DNA of 50,453 nt from Deltaproteobacteria bacterium CG03_land_8_20_14_0_80_45_14. GTDB taxonomy: Bacteria > Desulfobacterota > BSN033 > UBA1163. The stretch is taken from the NCBI GenBank assembly GCA_002780715.1, contig PEUO01000232.1, forward strand, positions 1-50,453, given 5' to 3'. The notes beneath the pieces are model-generated. The model was given only the letters and a program-made list of their open reading frames with translations. It was not told where the DNA came from and did no database searches. Shown here piece by piece: positions 43,338 through 50,453 of this stretch. The translations under genes and the position numbers were made by a program. How positions within the stretch are numbered: position 1 is the first letter of the stretch; each line of letters opens with the position of its first letter.

Positions 43338-43457
43338 CCCTGTTGTTACACCCCCTCTCGACCCTTCTGATATAGATTGCACCAGACGCTTTCGGAAGAC
43401 CCCCTTTTATGTTACATTATCTTCATGGTTCGTAAGGGCAAAGGGCTTGGGGTGGGG

Positions 43458-44189
43458 ATGAAGAGAGAAGAGATTTTCCAAGCGTTGACCCAGTTGCGGA
43501 AAGGTCTCTTTCAGATCATCATTGTGATCATTCTATGTGGGATCATCATCTTCCCCATTTCAAAAGAATGGTTACGTTTTCTCCGAGACACTTCTCTCAA
43601 AATTGATTTGGTCGCCTTCTCCATTCCTGAAGCTTTTTTCTCCCTCCTCAAACTGACCCTTTACACCAGCCTATTCTTTTCTATCCCTGTAATCTTTTAC
43701 CACATCTGGAGAGCCTTCTCCCCTCTCTTTCGATCAAAGGGATTGAATTCGGGAAGTGCTGTTCTTATCACCTCCATCTTGCTTTTTTATCTGGGCGCTT
43801 TTTTTTGTTTCTTTGTCACTTTGCCATTTGGCGTTCAATTTCTATTAGGGTATCAATCCGCCCATATCAAACCAATGATCTCGGCAGGGAAATATGTTTC
43901 TTTCTGTACCTTTTTCATCTTTGGGTTCGGACTGACGTTCGAACTTCCGCTGATCCTTGCTTTATTGAGTTACCTCAGAGTGGTGAATGCAGCATTTTTG
44001 ACTCGAAATCGGAGGTATGCTATCCTGCTGATAGCCATTGCAGCCGCTGTAATCACACCGACCCCAGATATTTTTAATATGGCTTTAATGGGAGGCCCTT
44101 TATATATATTATTTGAGATCGGTGTGATCTTGGTAAAAATCATTGAGCGAAAAAGGGCCAGGGCTGAGATGTCTCTCTCCGAAAGATAG
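43458..44189 (+). CDS. tatC: Twin-arginine translocase subunit TatC
   Basis: The gene encodes 243 residues from MKREEIFQAL (GGGGTGGGG just upstream); MVRKGKG at 43425 is an alternative start. Six membrane segments can be drawn. The region after helix 1, LVAFSIPEAFFSLLKLTLYT, matches the TatC pattern in which a conserved P-E precedes helix 2. The loop FSPLFRSKGL and the late segment AAVITPTPDIFNMALMGGPL with the conserved TPD are typical. TatC is the signal-peptide receptor of the Tat system, which exports folded cofactor proteins. No tatA or tatB is adjacent. The kinase gene follows three bases later, an unusual partner. Confidence 0.9.
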   Translation: MKREEIFQALTQLRKGLFQIIIVIILCGIIIFPISKEWLRFLRDTSLKIDLVAFSIPEAFFSLLKLTLYTSLFFSIPVIFYHIWRAFSPLFRSKGLNSGSAVLITSILLFYLGAFFCFFVTLPFGVQFLLGYQSAHIKPMISAGKYVSFCTFFIFGFGLTFELPLILALLSYLRVVNAAFLTRNRRYAILLIAIAAAVITPTPDIFNMALMGGPLYILFEIGVILVKIIERKRARAEMSLSER

Positions 44190-44191
44190 AG

Positions 44192-45895
44192 ATGGAAACA
44201 GACAAATCAACTTCCATTATCCCCCCCTCTATTCGATGGGTTAGATCCCTGATCCACCAAAGGATCCCTCAAATTGGACTGAAGACTAAGATTACCTTTC
44301 TCGTCATCCTCATTGTTACCGGAGTTCTTCTCCTCGGCAGTTATTTAGACTATCATTTCGCAAGGAAGGATCAAATCGACCTCTACTTAGATCGAAATCT
44401 TTATATTGCAAAGCAAATCGATGCTTCGATCCCGGATCAAAAGATGATTCACGATCTCCCCCACATCCGAGATGAAGTGGAGGAGTGGTTGTTAAGTCGC
44501 CCCAGTTTGATGGAAATTGATGTGTTTCTTTTTTCTACCAAAGGGTGGGAACTGGTCGTTTCCAACTCAAAGGATGTCCATCTGACTCCATTGACCTTAT
44601 CGAATGAACAGAACAAACGTCTAAAGAAGGATAAATATCTTTCCACACTCCATGATGTGGGAGAGGAGAGATGGTTGGAGGTCATCGTCCCTCTCCATTC
44701 GGGGACAAGAGTGATCGGTGGAATTCGAGTGGTCAGCACTTTGGATGAAGCTCATAGCTATTTAAGTAAAAAGAGGGATCGGGCTGTTATCCTGACTTTC
44801 TCAAGTATCCTCGTCATATTAATCACACTCACAATGCTCTATGGGAAACTGGTCGGAGACCCAATCCAGAAATTAGTAGAAGCCATGTCCCGTGCAGAAA
44901 AAGGCGACCTGGAGGCTGAGGCCCACATCCAAAGTGGAGACGAACTGGGAAAATTGGGAAGAAATTTTAATCGGATGCTCAAGACAATCCGGGAAACCCA
45001 TGAGCAAAATATTCAACTCTTGAGACAGGTCAACCAGTTCAATGAGGAGTTGACGAGAAAAATCGAGGTCGCCACCTCGGAATTAGCAAAAAGAAATGAA
45101 GAACTGAGGCTTCTCAATGAAGCCCTGTTTGAATCCCAGAGGCAATTAAGTCAATCTGAAAAACTTGCAGCCGTGGGGCAAGTCACCGCCACCATGGCCC
45201 ATCAAATCGGAACCCCCCTGAACTCGATCTCCGGCTATATTCAACTCATCCTTCAGGATGGGAATCTTCAGCCTCAAGATCGAGATCGACTTAAAATCAT
45301 CGAATCGCAACTGGACCGGCTGGCCGATTCGGTTAAAGACCTTCTCTCTTTTACCCGACAGCCCAAACCCCAGTTGAGGTCTCTGGATGTAAATGAGGTG
45401 CTGGAAGAATTGATCCATTTGAGCGAACCCTGGTTTCTCGCGCGAAATGTGAGGTTTTCTGTCACCCTCTCCCCGGATCTTCCTCCTATCTTGGGGGACC
45501 CCACCCATCTCCAAACCCTCTTCCTTAACCTTATCACCAATGCTTTAGACGCCATGCCCCAAGGAGGAGCGCTGACAATCAAGACCCGACAAGTTCCACC
45601 TTTATTCTCCTCAGGGGATGGGAGATGGTTGGAAATTTCCATTACTGATACCGGAATCGGAATCACCGAGGAATCGAAAAAGAGGATTTTCCGCCCTTTC
45701 TTCACCACAAAAAAGATGGGAGAAGGAACTGGATTGGGGTTGGCGATCTGTGAAAAGATCATAAAAGAACATTCTGGGAGAATAGATGTGGAAAGCGAAG
45801 TGGGGAAAGGGAGCACATTTTTCATTTTCATCCCCGTTTTTGCAAGAAATAAAACCGATGAACAGAACATTAGCTCATCTCTTGGTCGTGGATGA
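44192..45895 (+). CDS. Membrane histidine kinase with HAMP domain
   Basis: The protein has 567 residues. Membrane helix 1 is FLVILIVTGVLLLGSYL near 35-51 and helix 2 is VILTFSSILVILITLTMLYG near 200. Between them lies a periplasmic sensor of about 150 residues (single-Cache or 4-helix type, not identified). A HAMP linker (GDPIQKLVEAMSRAEKGDLE), a coiled coil (IEVATSELAKRNEELRLLNE), HisKA with the phospho-His in MAHQIGTPLNSISGYIQ, and HATPase_c (NLITNALDAM, DTGIGITEESKKRIFRPFF, GTGLGLAICEKI) follow. The HQIGTPLN variant is found in NtrB/AtoS-like kinases. It overlaps the regulator gene by 38 bases, so the pair is co-expressed. Confidence 0.9.
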   Translation: METDKSTSIIPPSIRWVRSLIHQRIPQIGLKTKITFLVILIVTGVLLLGSYLDYHFARKDQIDLYLDRNLYIAKQIDASIPDQKMIHDLPHIRDEVEEWLLSRPSLMEIDVFLFSTKGWELVVSNSKDVHLTPLTLSNEQNKRLKKDKYLSTLHDVGEERWLEVIVPLHSGTRVIGGIRVVSTLDEAHSYLSKKRDRAVILTFSSILVILITLTMLYGKLVGDPIQKLVEAMSRAEKGDLEAEAHIQSGDELGKLGRNFNRMLKTIRETHEQNIQLLRQVNQFNEELTRKIEVATSELAKRNEELRLLNEALFESQRQLSQSEKLAAVGQVTATMAHQIGTPLNSISGYIQLILQDGNLQPQDRDRLKIIESQLDRLADSVKDLLSFTRQPKPQLRSLDVNEVLEELIHLSEPWFLARNVRFSVTLSPDLPPILGDPTHLQTLFLNLITNALDAMPQGGALTIKTRQVPPLFSSGDGRWLEISITDTGIGITEESKKRIFRPFFTTKKMGEGTGLGLAICEKIIKEHSGRIDVESEVGKGSTFFIFIPVFARNKTDEQNISSSLGRG

Positions 45896-47213
45896 CGATC
45901 CGGTCACCATCGACCTCTTAAAAGAAGTGCTTTCCAAAGAGGGGTATGAAGTCTCCACCGCCTTGAGCGGTGAAGAAGCCATTACTCGAGGGATGGACAA
46001 ATTTTTCGACATCATCATCACCGATGTACGGATGGGAGAAAAAGACGGGATGGAAGTGCTTCGGTTCTTCAAAAAGAATGTTCCGGACACCACCGTGATT
46101 ATGATCACCGCTTTTGGATCCATTGAGACGGCCATTGAGGCCATCCGTGAAGGGGCTTACGACTACATCAGCAAACCTTTTAAACTGGATGAGATCAAAT
46201 TTACCCTCCAGAGGGCCTTGGAGCAGAGAAGGCTTATCCAAGAAAACAAATTTTATCGACAGGAACTTCTCGACAAGTACCAATTTAAAAATGTCATCGG
46301 ACGAACCCCTCAAATGTTTCAAGTCTATAAAACCATCGCTAAGGTGGCGGATACAAAGTCCACGGTCCTCCTCTGTGGAGAGAGAGGAACAGGAAAAGAA
46401 CTGATCGCCCGCTCTATTCATTACAATAGCCAAAGAAATAACCGACCTTTCATCCCTGTCGATTGCGCTTCATTGGTGGAGACGTTAATAGAAAGTGAGT
46501 TATTTGGCCATGTCAAAGGAGCTTTCACAGGAGCCGCCTCTGCCAAAAGGGGCCTTTTTGAAGAGGCGGACGGAGGAACGCTCTTTCTTGATGAAGTGGG
46601 AAATCTCAACCTTTCGATGCAATCAAAACTTTTAAGATTTCTGCAAGAGCATGAAATCAAAAGAGTGGGCGGGACGGAAAGTGCGAAAGTGGATGTGCGG
46701 GTCATCGCCGCTTCCAATCAACCTTTGGAACCCCTTGTGAAAAGTGGGAAATTCAGGGAGGACCTCTTCGATCGACTCAATGTCGTAACAATCACCCTCC
46801 CTCCCTTGAGGGAAAGGAAAGAAGATATCCCACTACTGGCGAATCATTTCCTCCAGAAATTTTCTGAAGAGAATCACAAAAATATATCTCACATCTCACC
46901 AGAGGCTCTCGAAATACTCACCCAATACTCCTGGCCAGGAAATGTCCGTGAATTGGAACATACAATAGAGAGAGCAGTCATTTTTTCAATTCTTCCCATT
47001 ATCCTTCCTGAAGACCTTCCAAGAACAATGTTCGAAGAAATCAAGGGCCCGGAGATTCTCATTCCTGAAAAGCCCTTATCATTAAGAGAGTTAGAAAAAA
47101 GATATGTTTTAAAGGTGCTTCAGGAGACCCGTGGAAATAAAAAGAAGGCATCCGAAATTTTGGGCATTGATCGTACAACTCTCTATAGAATACTCGAAAA
47201 GGAAGGAGTGTAG
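45858..47213 (+). CDS. NtrC-family sigma-54 response regulator 2
   Basis: The gene encodes 451 residues from MNRTLAHLLVVDDDP at 45858; earlier in-frame ATGs lie deep in the kinase gene. The receiver has VVDDDPVTIDLL, the Asp in DIIITDVRMGEKDG and the lysine in DYISKPFKLDE. The AAA+ domain has Walker A LLCGERGTGKELIARSI, the sigma-54 loop KGAFTGAASAKRGLFE and FREDLFDRLNVVT. The C-terminal HTH is NKKKASEILGIDRTTLYRIL. All parts needed for phosphorylation-driven sigma-54 activation are present. A sigma-54 promoter and an inverted repeat follow directly, pointing to the small exported protein as a target. Confidence 0.92.
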   Translation: MNRTLAHLLVVDDDPVTIDLLKEVLSKEGYEVSTALSGEEAITRGMDKFFDIIITDVRMGEKDGMEVLRFFKKNVPDTTVIMITAFGSIETAIEAIREGAYDYISKPFKLDEIKFTLQRALEQRRLIQENKFYRQELLDKYQFKNVIGRTPQMFQVYKTIAKVADTKSTVLLCGERGTGKELIARSIHYNSQRNNRPFIPVDCASLVETLIESELFGHVKGAFTGAASAKRGLFEEADGGTLFLDEVGNLNLSMQSKLLRFLQEHEIKRVGGTESAKVDVRVIAASNQPLEPLVKSGKFREDLFDRLNVVTITLPPLRERKEDIPLLANHFLQKFSEENHKNISHISPEALEILTQYSWPGNVRELEHTIERAVIFSILPIILPEDLPRTMFEEIKGPEILIPEKPLSLRELEKRYVLKVLQETRGNKKKASEILGIDRTTLYRILEKEGV

Positions 47214-47220
47214 AAATTTA

Positions 47221-47243
47221 CAACACTTCTCTGAATTGTGTTG
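47221..47243. promoter_or_regulatory. Inverted repeat CAACAC-N11-GTGTTG
   Basis: Perfect six-base arms with an 11-base spacer lie about 100 bases before the sigma-54 promoter, the usual distance of an activator site for NtrC-type regulators. The T-rich sequence after it means it could instead be a weak terminator for the regulator gene. Confidence 0.4.
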
Positions 47244-47338
47244 AATTTTATAACATTTTCTTCCCCACCAAATTTTCATAAATAAAATTTTGTTAAATCA
47301 TTTCAAATACTTAAAAATTATTTTTTTTTAGATTTCTT

Positions 47339-47354
47339 TGGCATTTCTTTTGCT
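47339..47354 (+). promoter_or_regulatory. Sigma-54 (-24/-12) promoter
   Basis: TGGCATTTCTTTTGCT has GG and GC exactly ten bases apart, with TGGCA and TTGCT close to the consensus TGGCAC-N5-TTGCA. It lies 160 bases before the exported-protein start codon in an otherwise gene-free 300-base gap, directly after an NtrC-family gene. Confidence 0.68.
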
Positions 47355-47514
47355 ACTTATAACCTCAGTGCTTCGATTCGCAAATACGATTACGTATCTT
47401 CATGCTGCGAATTGAAATCATTGCTCACTCAGCACTAAGTCCTGAGTAAATAAATACGTTACCGAATTTATGAATCGATGGACTTAGCTTTAATAAGAAA
47501 GGAGGTGAAATTGA

Positions 47515-47901
47515 ATGAAAAAGACGATTCTGTTAATAGTCCTGCTTACTTTGGTAGCTTTTGTTTCTGGAGCCATGGCCCAAGGAAAACCAGCAACAAC
47601 CCCTGCTCCGACCGCATCAGCCCCCACCAAACCAGCTCCGCCTGCTAAAATGGAAAAATTCAGCGGTGAAGTTAAGAGTGTGGATGCAGTGGCAAAGAGC
47701 GTTGTTGTCGCCAAAGGGAAGGTGGAGAAAACTTTTATCATCAATGATGAGACAAAGATTACCAAAGGCAAAGACACTCTCTCCTTCGCTGATCTGAAGG
47801 CGGGAATGAATGGCGCCCTCGAGTACAAAAAGGATGGGGACAAGTTGATCGCTGTGGCCATCAAAGTCGCTGCCCCGAAGGCTGCGCCAAAGGCAAAGTA
47901 A
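47515..47901 (+). CDS. Small exported protein (DUF5666-like beta domain)
   Basis: The protein has 128 residues. The signal peptide is MKKTILLIVLLTLVAFVSG with likely cleavage after AMA (residues 20-22). A Pro/Ala/Thr linker is followed by a compact domain of about 70 residues (FSGEVKSVDAVAKSVVVAKG, TFIINDETKITKGKD, DLKAGMNGALEYKKDGDKL). This small beta barrel of the DUF5666 kind is also seen in envelope proteins of unknown role. It ends in an Ala-Lys tail. GAAAGGAGGTG precedes the ATG, a strong site. It has its own terminator. It is the likely output of the neighbouring kinase-regulator pair, possibly an envelope-stress or metal-related protein, but the sequence does not settle this. Confidence 0.78.
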   Translation: MKKTILLIVLLTLVAFVSGAMAQGKPATTPAPTASAPTKPAPPAKMEKFSGEVKSVDAVAKSVVVAKGKVEKTFIINDETKITKGKDTLSFADLKAGMNGALEYKKDGDKLIAVAIKVAAPKAAPKAK

Positions 47902-47931
47902 TCCAAAAAGGTATTGGAACATTTCTATTAC

Positions 47932-47965
47932 AAAAAAGGCACACCTTCTGGGTGTGCCTTTTTTT
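47932..47965 (+). terminator. Rho-independent terminator (bidirectional)
   Basis: GGCACACC, loop, GGTGTGCC with an A-tract before and a T-tract after. It closes the exported-protein transcript and could also serve the opposing strand. Confidence 0.88.
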
Positions 47966-48008
47966 ATGATAGAAAATAGGATTCACTGTGATTGAAATGA
48001 TCTCCTCT

Positions 48009-48110
48009 CTACTTTGAACCTTCCAAGATGTTGACCGTAAACGCCACAGGGGTTCCCCGCTGTATTAAATATTCCACCTTTACTTTCTCCCCAGGATTGG
48101 GGTATCGTCC
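48009..48110 (-). pseudogene. C-terminal scrap of an unidentified protein
   Basis: The minus strand reads GRYPNPGEKVKVEYLIQRGT and then PVAFTVNILEGSK to a TAG, 33 codons, with a TGA directly before. The composition and alternating hydrophobic pattern look like real protein (beta strands), unlike the other frames, but there is no start codon. An AAGGAGG with an ATG lies just upstream in another frame, so a one-base change may have broken a small gene. Confidence 0.4.
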
Positions 48111-48186
48111 TCATTTTCTAACCTCCTTGGCTAAATAGATTGATTTTCTTTTCCTTTAATGGCTTGTTTCCATCCCGAACCTCCTC

Positions 48187-49227
48187 TTAAGTCGGGACAG
48201 TCCATTGAGCAGACTTTCCTGCAAAAATACAGACTTTATTCCGTCCGCCTCTTTTGGCGTCATAGAGCGCTTGGTCTGCCATTTTTACCAATTCTTCTTT
48301 CGACTTTGCTCGATGGCTTGGAAAATTGGAGATCCCCATGCTAAGGGTTAAATTAACTTGAGCCTGCCCCACTTCGCAGGGGGTGTTTTCAACCAACCGT
48401 CGAATGCGCTCCGCAATCACAAAAGACTCTTCCAAACCAGCTTCAGGTAATATCAAAATGAACTCTTCACCGCCATAACGAGCGACTGTATCTTTCTTCC
48501 GAACCGAAGTTTTCAATAGAGAAGAAATTTTGCAAAGAACCTGATCCCCTTCGGTATGCCCAAAGGTATCATTCACTTTCTTAAAATGGTCAATATCCAC
48601 CATCACTAAAGAAAGGGGCGTGCCACCGTAAAAATATTTTTGGGTTTCTACTCCGAGCCTCTCCTCAAAATATCTCCGATTATAAAGACCGGTCAGGGTA
48701 TCATAAATGGCAATGTTTTTAATCGAACTAAATCTTTGAAAATGTTTTAAGGTCGCTGCCATCTGGTATCCGATGACAGAAAGGAATTGTAGATCTTGAG
48801 CATCAAAGGCATTGGGTTGATCGCTGTTGAGAGAAATGCATCCTAAGATCTCCCCCTCCACGGTCAGGGGCAAAGTGAGGTAGGACTTCAATGTCGCTTT
48901 TGGATCCATCATCATCTGTCTGGGCCTCAGCTTCCTTTTTTCTACTTGAAGAGCAATTCGGTCGGCATCAACGGCCTCCTCTCCCAAGATTGAAAAAACT
49001 TTGATCATGTTCTTCACCACCTCTTGGGCAAAGGAAGGGGGACAGGATTCTTCTTGGTAAAGGAAGAGGAGGAGATCCTCTTTCCAAAATACTCCAAATG
49101 AGGAGAAGTCAAATAAATTGGGGAGATTGGTCCCCGCGGATTCAACGATCTCCTTAATCTCAATACTTGTGCTGATGGCATTGATGGTAGAGCGCAGCAC
49201 GTTCAGATTTTTAAAAATCAACCTCAC
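48187..49227 (-). CDS. Diguanylate cyclase (GAF-GGDEF)
   Basis: The gene encodes 346 residues from a GTG at 49227, chosen because GGAGGGG lies six bases upstream and because any longer start would overlap the preceding gene by over 160 bases in another frame. The N-terminal half is a GAF-like domain (LTLPLTVEGEILGCISLNSD). The GGDEF domain runs from DTLTGLYNRRYFEERL to the end, with the active site ARYGGEEFILILPEAG. RKKD five residues before it is the RxxD inhibitory site for c-di-GMP. It should make c-di-GMP in the cytoplasm under control of a ligand bound by GAF. Confidence 0.88.
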   Translation of the reverse strand: MRLIFKNLNVLRSTINAISTSIEIKEIVESAGTNLPNLFDFSSFGVFWKEDLLLFLYQEESCPPSFAQEVVKNMIKVFSILGEEAVDADRIALQVEKRKLRPRQMMMDPKATLKSYLTLPLTVEGEILGCISLNSDQPNAFDAQDLQFLSVIGYQMAATLKHFQRFSSIKNIAIYDTLTGLYNRRYFEERLGVETQKYFYGGTPLSLVMVDIDHFKKVNDTFGHTEGDQVLCKISSLLKTSVRKKDTVARYGGEEFILILPEAGLEESFVIAERIRRLVENTPCEVGQAQVNLTLSMGISNFPSHRAKSKEELVKMADQALYDAKRGGRNKVCIFAGKSAQWTVPT

Positions 49228-49241
49228 GGATGTCCCCTCCC

Positions 49242-49640
49242 CTATTTTTGGGAAATAATTCGCTCGGCCTCTTTGACTTTCGGAAAGACTTTTGGAAAGA
49301 GTTCTTTGTTGATCACGCCTTCTGCCAAAGCTGAGAAAAGATGGGAGAGATGATTGATCAGGCTTTGAAAACCCCGATGAATCTCTACTGGGGCAACGGT
49401 TCGGCAATCCTCTCTTACCCCATCCAACGAAATGCCGTCTTCAGAGACCTTTAGAGAATTCAAAAAGGGATGCTTCTCTCCAAGTTTTCTAATGGCCAAG
49501 TTAAAAAGAAATGCTAAAATGGCCTCGCCGATCAATGCTGACACAAGCTCCCAGATTTCCGCCAAAAGATTCGAATAGAGATCTAAAACGAGATCAGAGG
49601 ACCATTTTCCTCCCTTATCGTCTTTCAACGCAGGCGCCAT
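49242..49640 (-). CDS. Unrecognised 132-residue protein
   Basis: I do not recognise this family. It has an amphipathic to hydrophobic helix near residues 28-50 (IWELVSALIGEAILAFLFNL), a short beta-like middle (LKVSEDGISLDG), and a helical C-terminal half (FQSLINHLSHLFSALAEGVI). There are no cysteines in a cluster pattern and no signal peptide. It lies 14 bases upstream of the diguanylate cyclase start and nine bases after the TVP38-like gene, so it is probably an input or partner subunit co-expressed with the cyclase. The codon pattern looks real. Confidence 0.62.
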   Translation of the reverse strand: MAPALKDDKGGKWSSDLVLDLYSNLLAEIWELVSALIGEAILAFLFNLAIRKLGEKHPFLNSLKVSEDGISLDGVREDCRTVAPVEIHRGFQSLINHLSHLFSALAEGVINKELFPKVFPKVKEAERIISQK

Positions 49641-49649
49641 CTTCGCTCC

Positions 49650-50375
49650 CTACAATTCCTTACCTTTATCCGGTTTTAGTTTCTTAACAAGGTGATGAAT
49701 TTCATCATGATAGATATAAAAGACCAAAATGACCAAGAAAGACGCCCCCAAAAGAACCCCAAAGGTGTAATACTGATGCTCGAATGCCTTTCCACCCTGA
49801 AGACAGGCGATCAATGTCCCGGGGATTCTTCCAATGGTCGAAATGATCAGAAAAATGCCCAAATGCATGGGGGTCAACCCCAAAATGTAACAAAGGGCAT
49901 CCTTCGGAAAACCCGGGAGTAAAAAAAGGATAAAACTAAGAATGACTCCCTCATGTTCAACCAAGTAATCGAATTTTTTTCTTGTCTGTTCTGAAACAAA
50001 CTTCTCAACCGCTACCTTCTCAAAAATCCTTGCCAGGCTGAAGGCTAACCAAGACCCCAATATCAGACCGATCATAGAATAAATAAAACCTGCCTTTACT
50101 CCAAATATGACACCCCCCAAGAATTCAATCGCTCCTCCAGGTATGGGGGCGATCACCACTTGGATGATTTGGAGCAGGATATAAGCAAGAGGAGCATAAG
50201 CTCCATAGGGGGAGATTGTCTTCTTAAATTCTTGGTGATCCTGATAGAGATTGTAAAGTTTTATTACTTGAACCCATATTTGGGAGTTGTAGTGGTAGAT
50301 GATAAAGAAAATGACCCCTGCAAAAATACATAGAAACAAAACCCATTTCCATTTTGTTTGTAATAATGTTGCCAT
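49650..50375 (-). CDS. TVP38/TMEM64-family (VTT domain) membrane protein
   Basis: This 241-residue protein has about five to six membrane helices. The VTT/DedA signature is seen in APIPGGAIEFLGGVIFGVKA (near residues 78-97), GSWLAFSLARIFEK, and the late FLLPGFPKDALCYILG. The family includes scramblase- or transporter-like proteins that act on lipids or small solutes in the inner membrane; the bacterial role here is unknown. It is the first gene of a three-gene unit with the unrecognised protein and the diguanylate cyclase. Confidence 0.85.
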   Translation of the reverse strand: MATLLQTKWKWVLFLCIFAGVIFFIIYHYNSQIWVQVIKLYNLYQDHQEFKKTISPYGAYAPLAYILLQIIQVVIAPIPGGAIEFLGGVIFGVKAGFIYSMIGLILGSWLAFSLARIFEKVAVEKFVSEQTRKKFDYLVEHEGVILSFILFLLPGFPKDALCYILGLTPMHLGIFLIISTIGRIPGTLIACLQGGKAFEHQYYTFGVLLGASFLVILVFYIYHDEIHHLVKKLKPDKGKEL

Positions 50376-50453
50376 AAATCAGGGTCATTCAACCACGAGG
50401 CAATTTTTATGTTTCCATAACATAAAAATGACTTGGAGTAAAGCAGATAAAGG

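Noticed and set aside
49228-49407. 60 extra N-terminal codons of the diguanylate cyclase
   Set aside because: They overlap the upstream gene in another frame and have a low-complexity, Ser/Arg-rich look. The GTG at 49227 has a clear ribosome site.

Overview
The window reads as a chromosome segment of an anaerobic bacterium of the Desulfobacterota (old Deltaproteobacteria) type, probably from an uncultured lineage. Three things suggest this: a very large set of heterodisulfide-reductase (Hdr) genes, an Re-citrate-synthase-type enzyme, and two NtrC-family sigma-54 regulator pairs. The placement rests on gene content only. There are no rRNA or tRNA genes and no CRISPR array.

Layout. Positions 1-1500 are an accessory edge: a broken tyrosine recombinase, a duplicated 3' scrap of the neighbouring flavoprotein gene, and an intact RHH/PIN toxin-antitoxin pair. 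From 25.8 kb down to 1.5 kb nearly everything runs on the minus strand and forms one metabolic block. In order of transcription it holds an Re-citrate-synthase-like enzyme fused to a Cache-like sensor domain, an acyl-CoA ligase, a pyruvate/oxaloacetate carboxyltransferase, a LacI-type repressor, malate dehydrogenase, two-subunit fumarase, a UbiA-type prenyltransferase, two hdrABC sets (HdrC, HdrB, a short HdrA, a full HdrA; then HdrC, HdrB, a double-length HdrA), MvhD, an FrhB-like flavoprotein, and the iron-sulfur and flavoprotein subunits of a soluble fumarate reductase. Together these draw the path pyruvate to oxaloacetate to malate to fumarate to succinate. The last step sits next to machinery that normally performs flavin-based electron bifurcation. 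Two near-identical palindromes, before the repressor gene and before the carboxyltransferase gene, look like its operators.

Positions 26.0-30.5 kb hold an AT-richer island: archaeal-type AspRS, a two-helix membrane protein with a soluble C-terminal domain, an AsnRS-like protein and a GNAT acetyltransferase. The island lies exactly between the N-terminal and C-terminal remnants of an ordinary bacterial aspS, so it replaced the middle of the resident gene. Positions 30.5-34.2 kb are a graveyard: a NERD-helicase gene cut by a frameshifted PIN toxin/antitoxin unit and by a 160-bp MITE-like element, a nucleotide-sugar dehydrogenase tail, and many degenerate short repeats.

Positions 34.8-43.3 kb (minus strand) carry an rRNA methyltransferase and then a cluster read as ATP-grasp ligase, PAS histidine kinase, NtrC regulator, single receiver-domain protein, small lipoprotein, structured leader, lysine-2,3-aminomutase-like radical SAM enzyme, second ATP-grasp ligase. 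This looks like an uncharacterised pathway that makes or attaches a beta-amino acid. Positions 43.4-47.9 kb (plus strand) hold tatC, a HAMP kinase and NtrC pair, and a small exported protein behind a good sigma-54 promoter. The right end has a GAF-GGDEF diguanylate cyclase, an unrecognised small protein and a TVP38/DedA-like membrane protein.

Gaps between genes, even inside the operon, are filled with two kinds of repeat: perfect palindromes, and imperfect runs of short units such as (C)TATGCG. All functional statements come from reading motifs by eye; no database search was possible.
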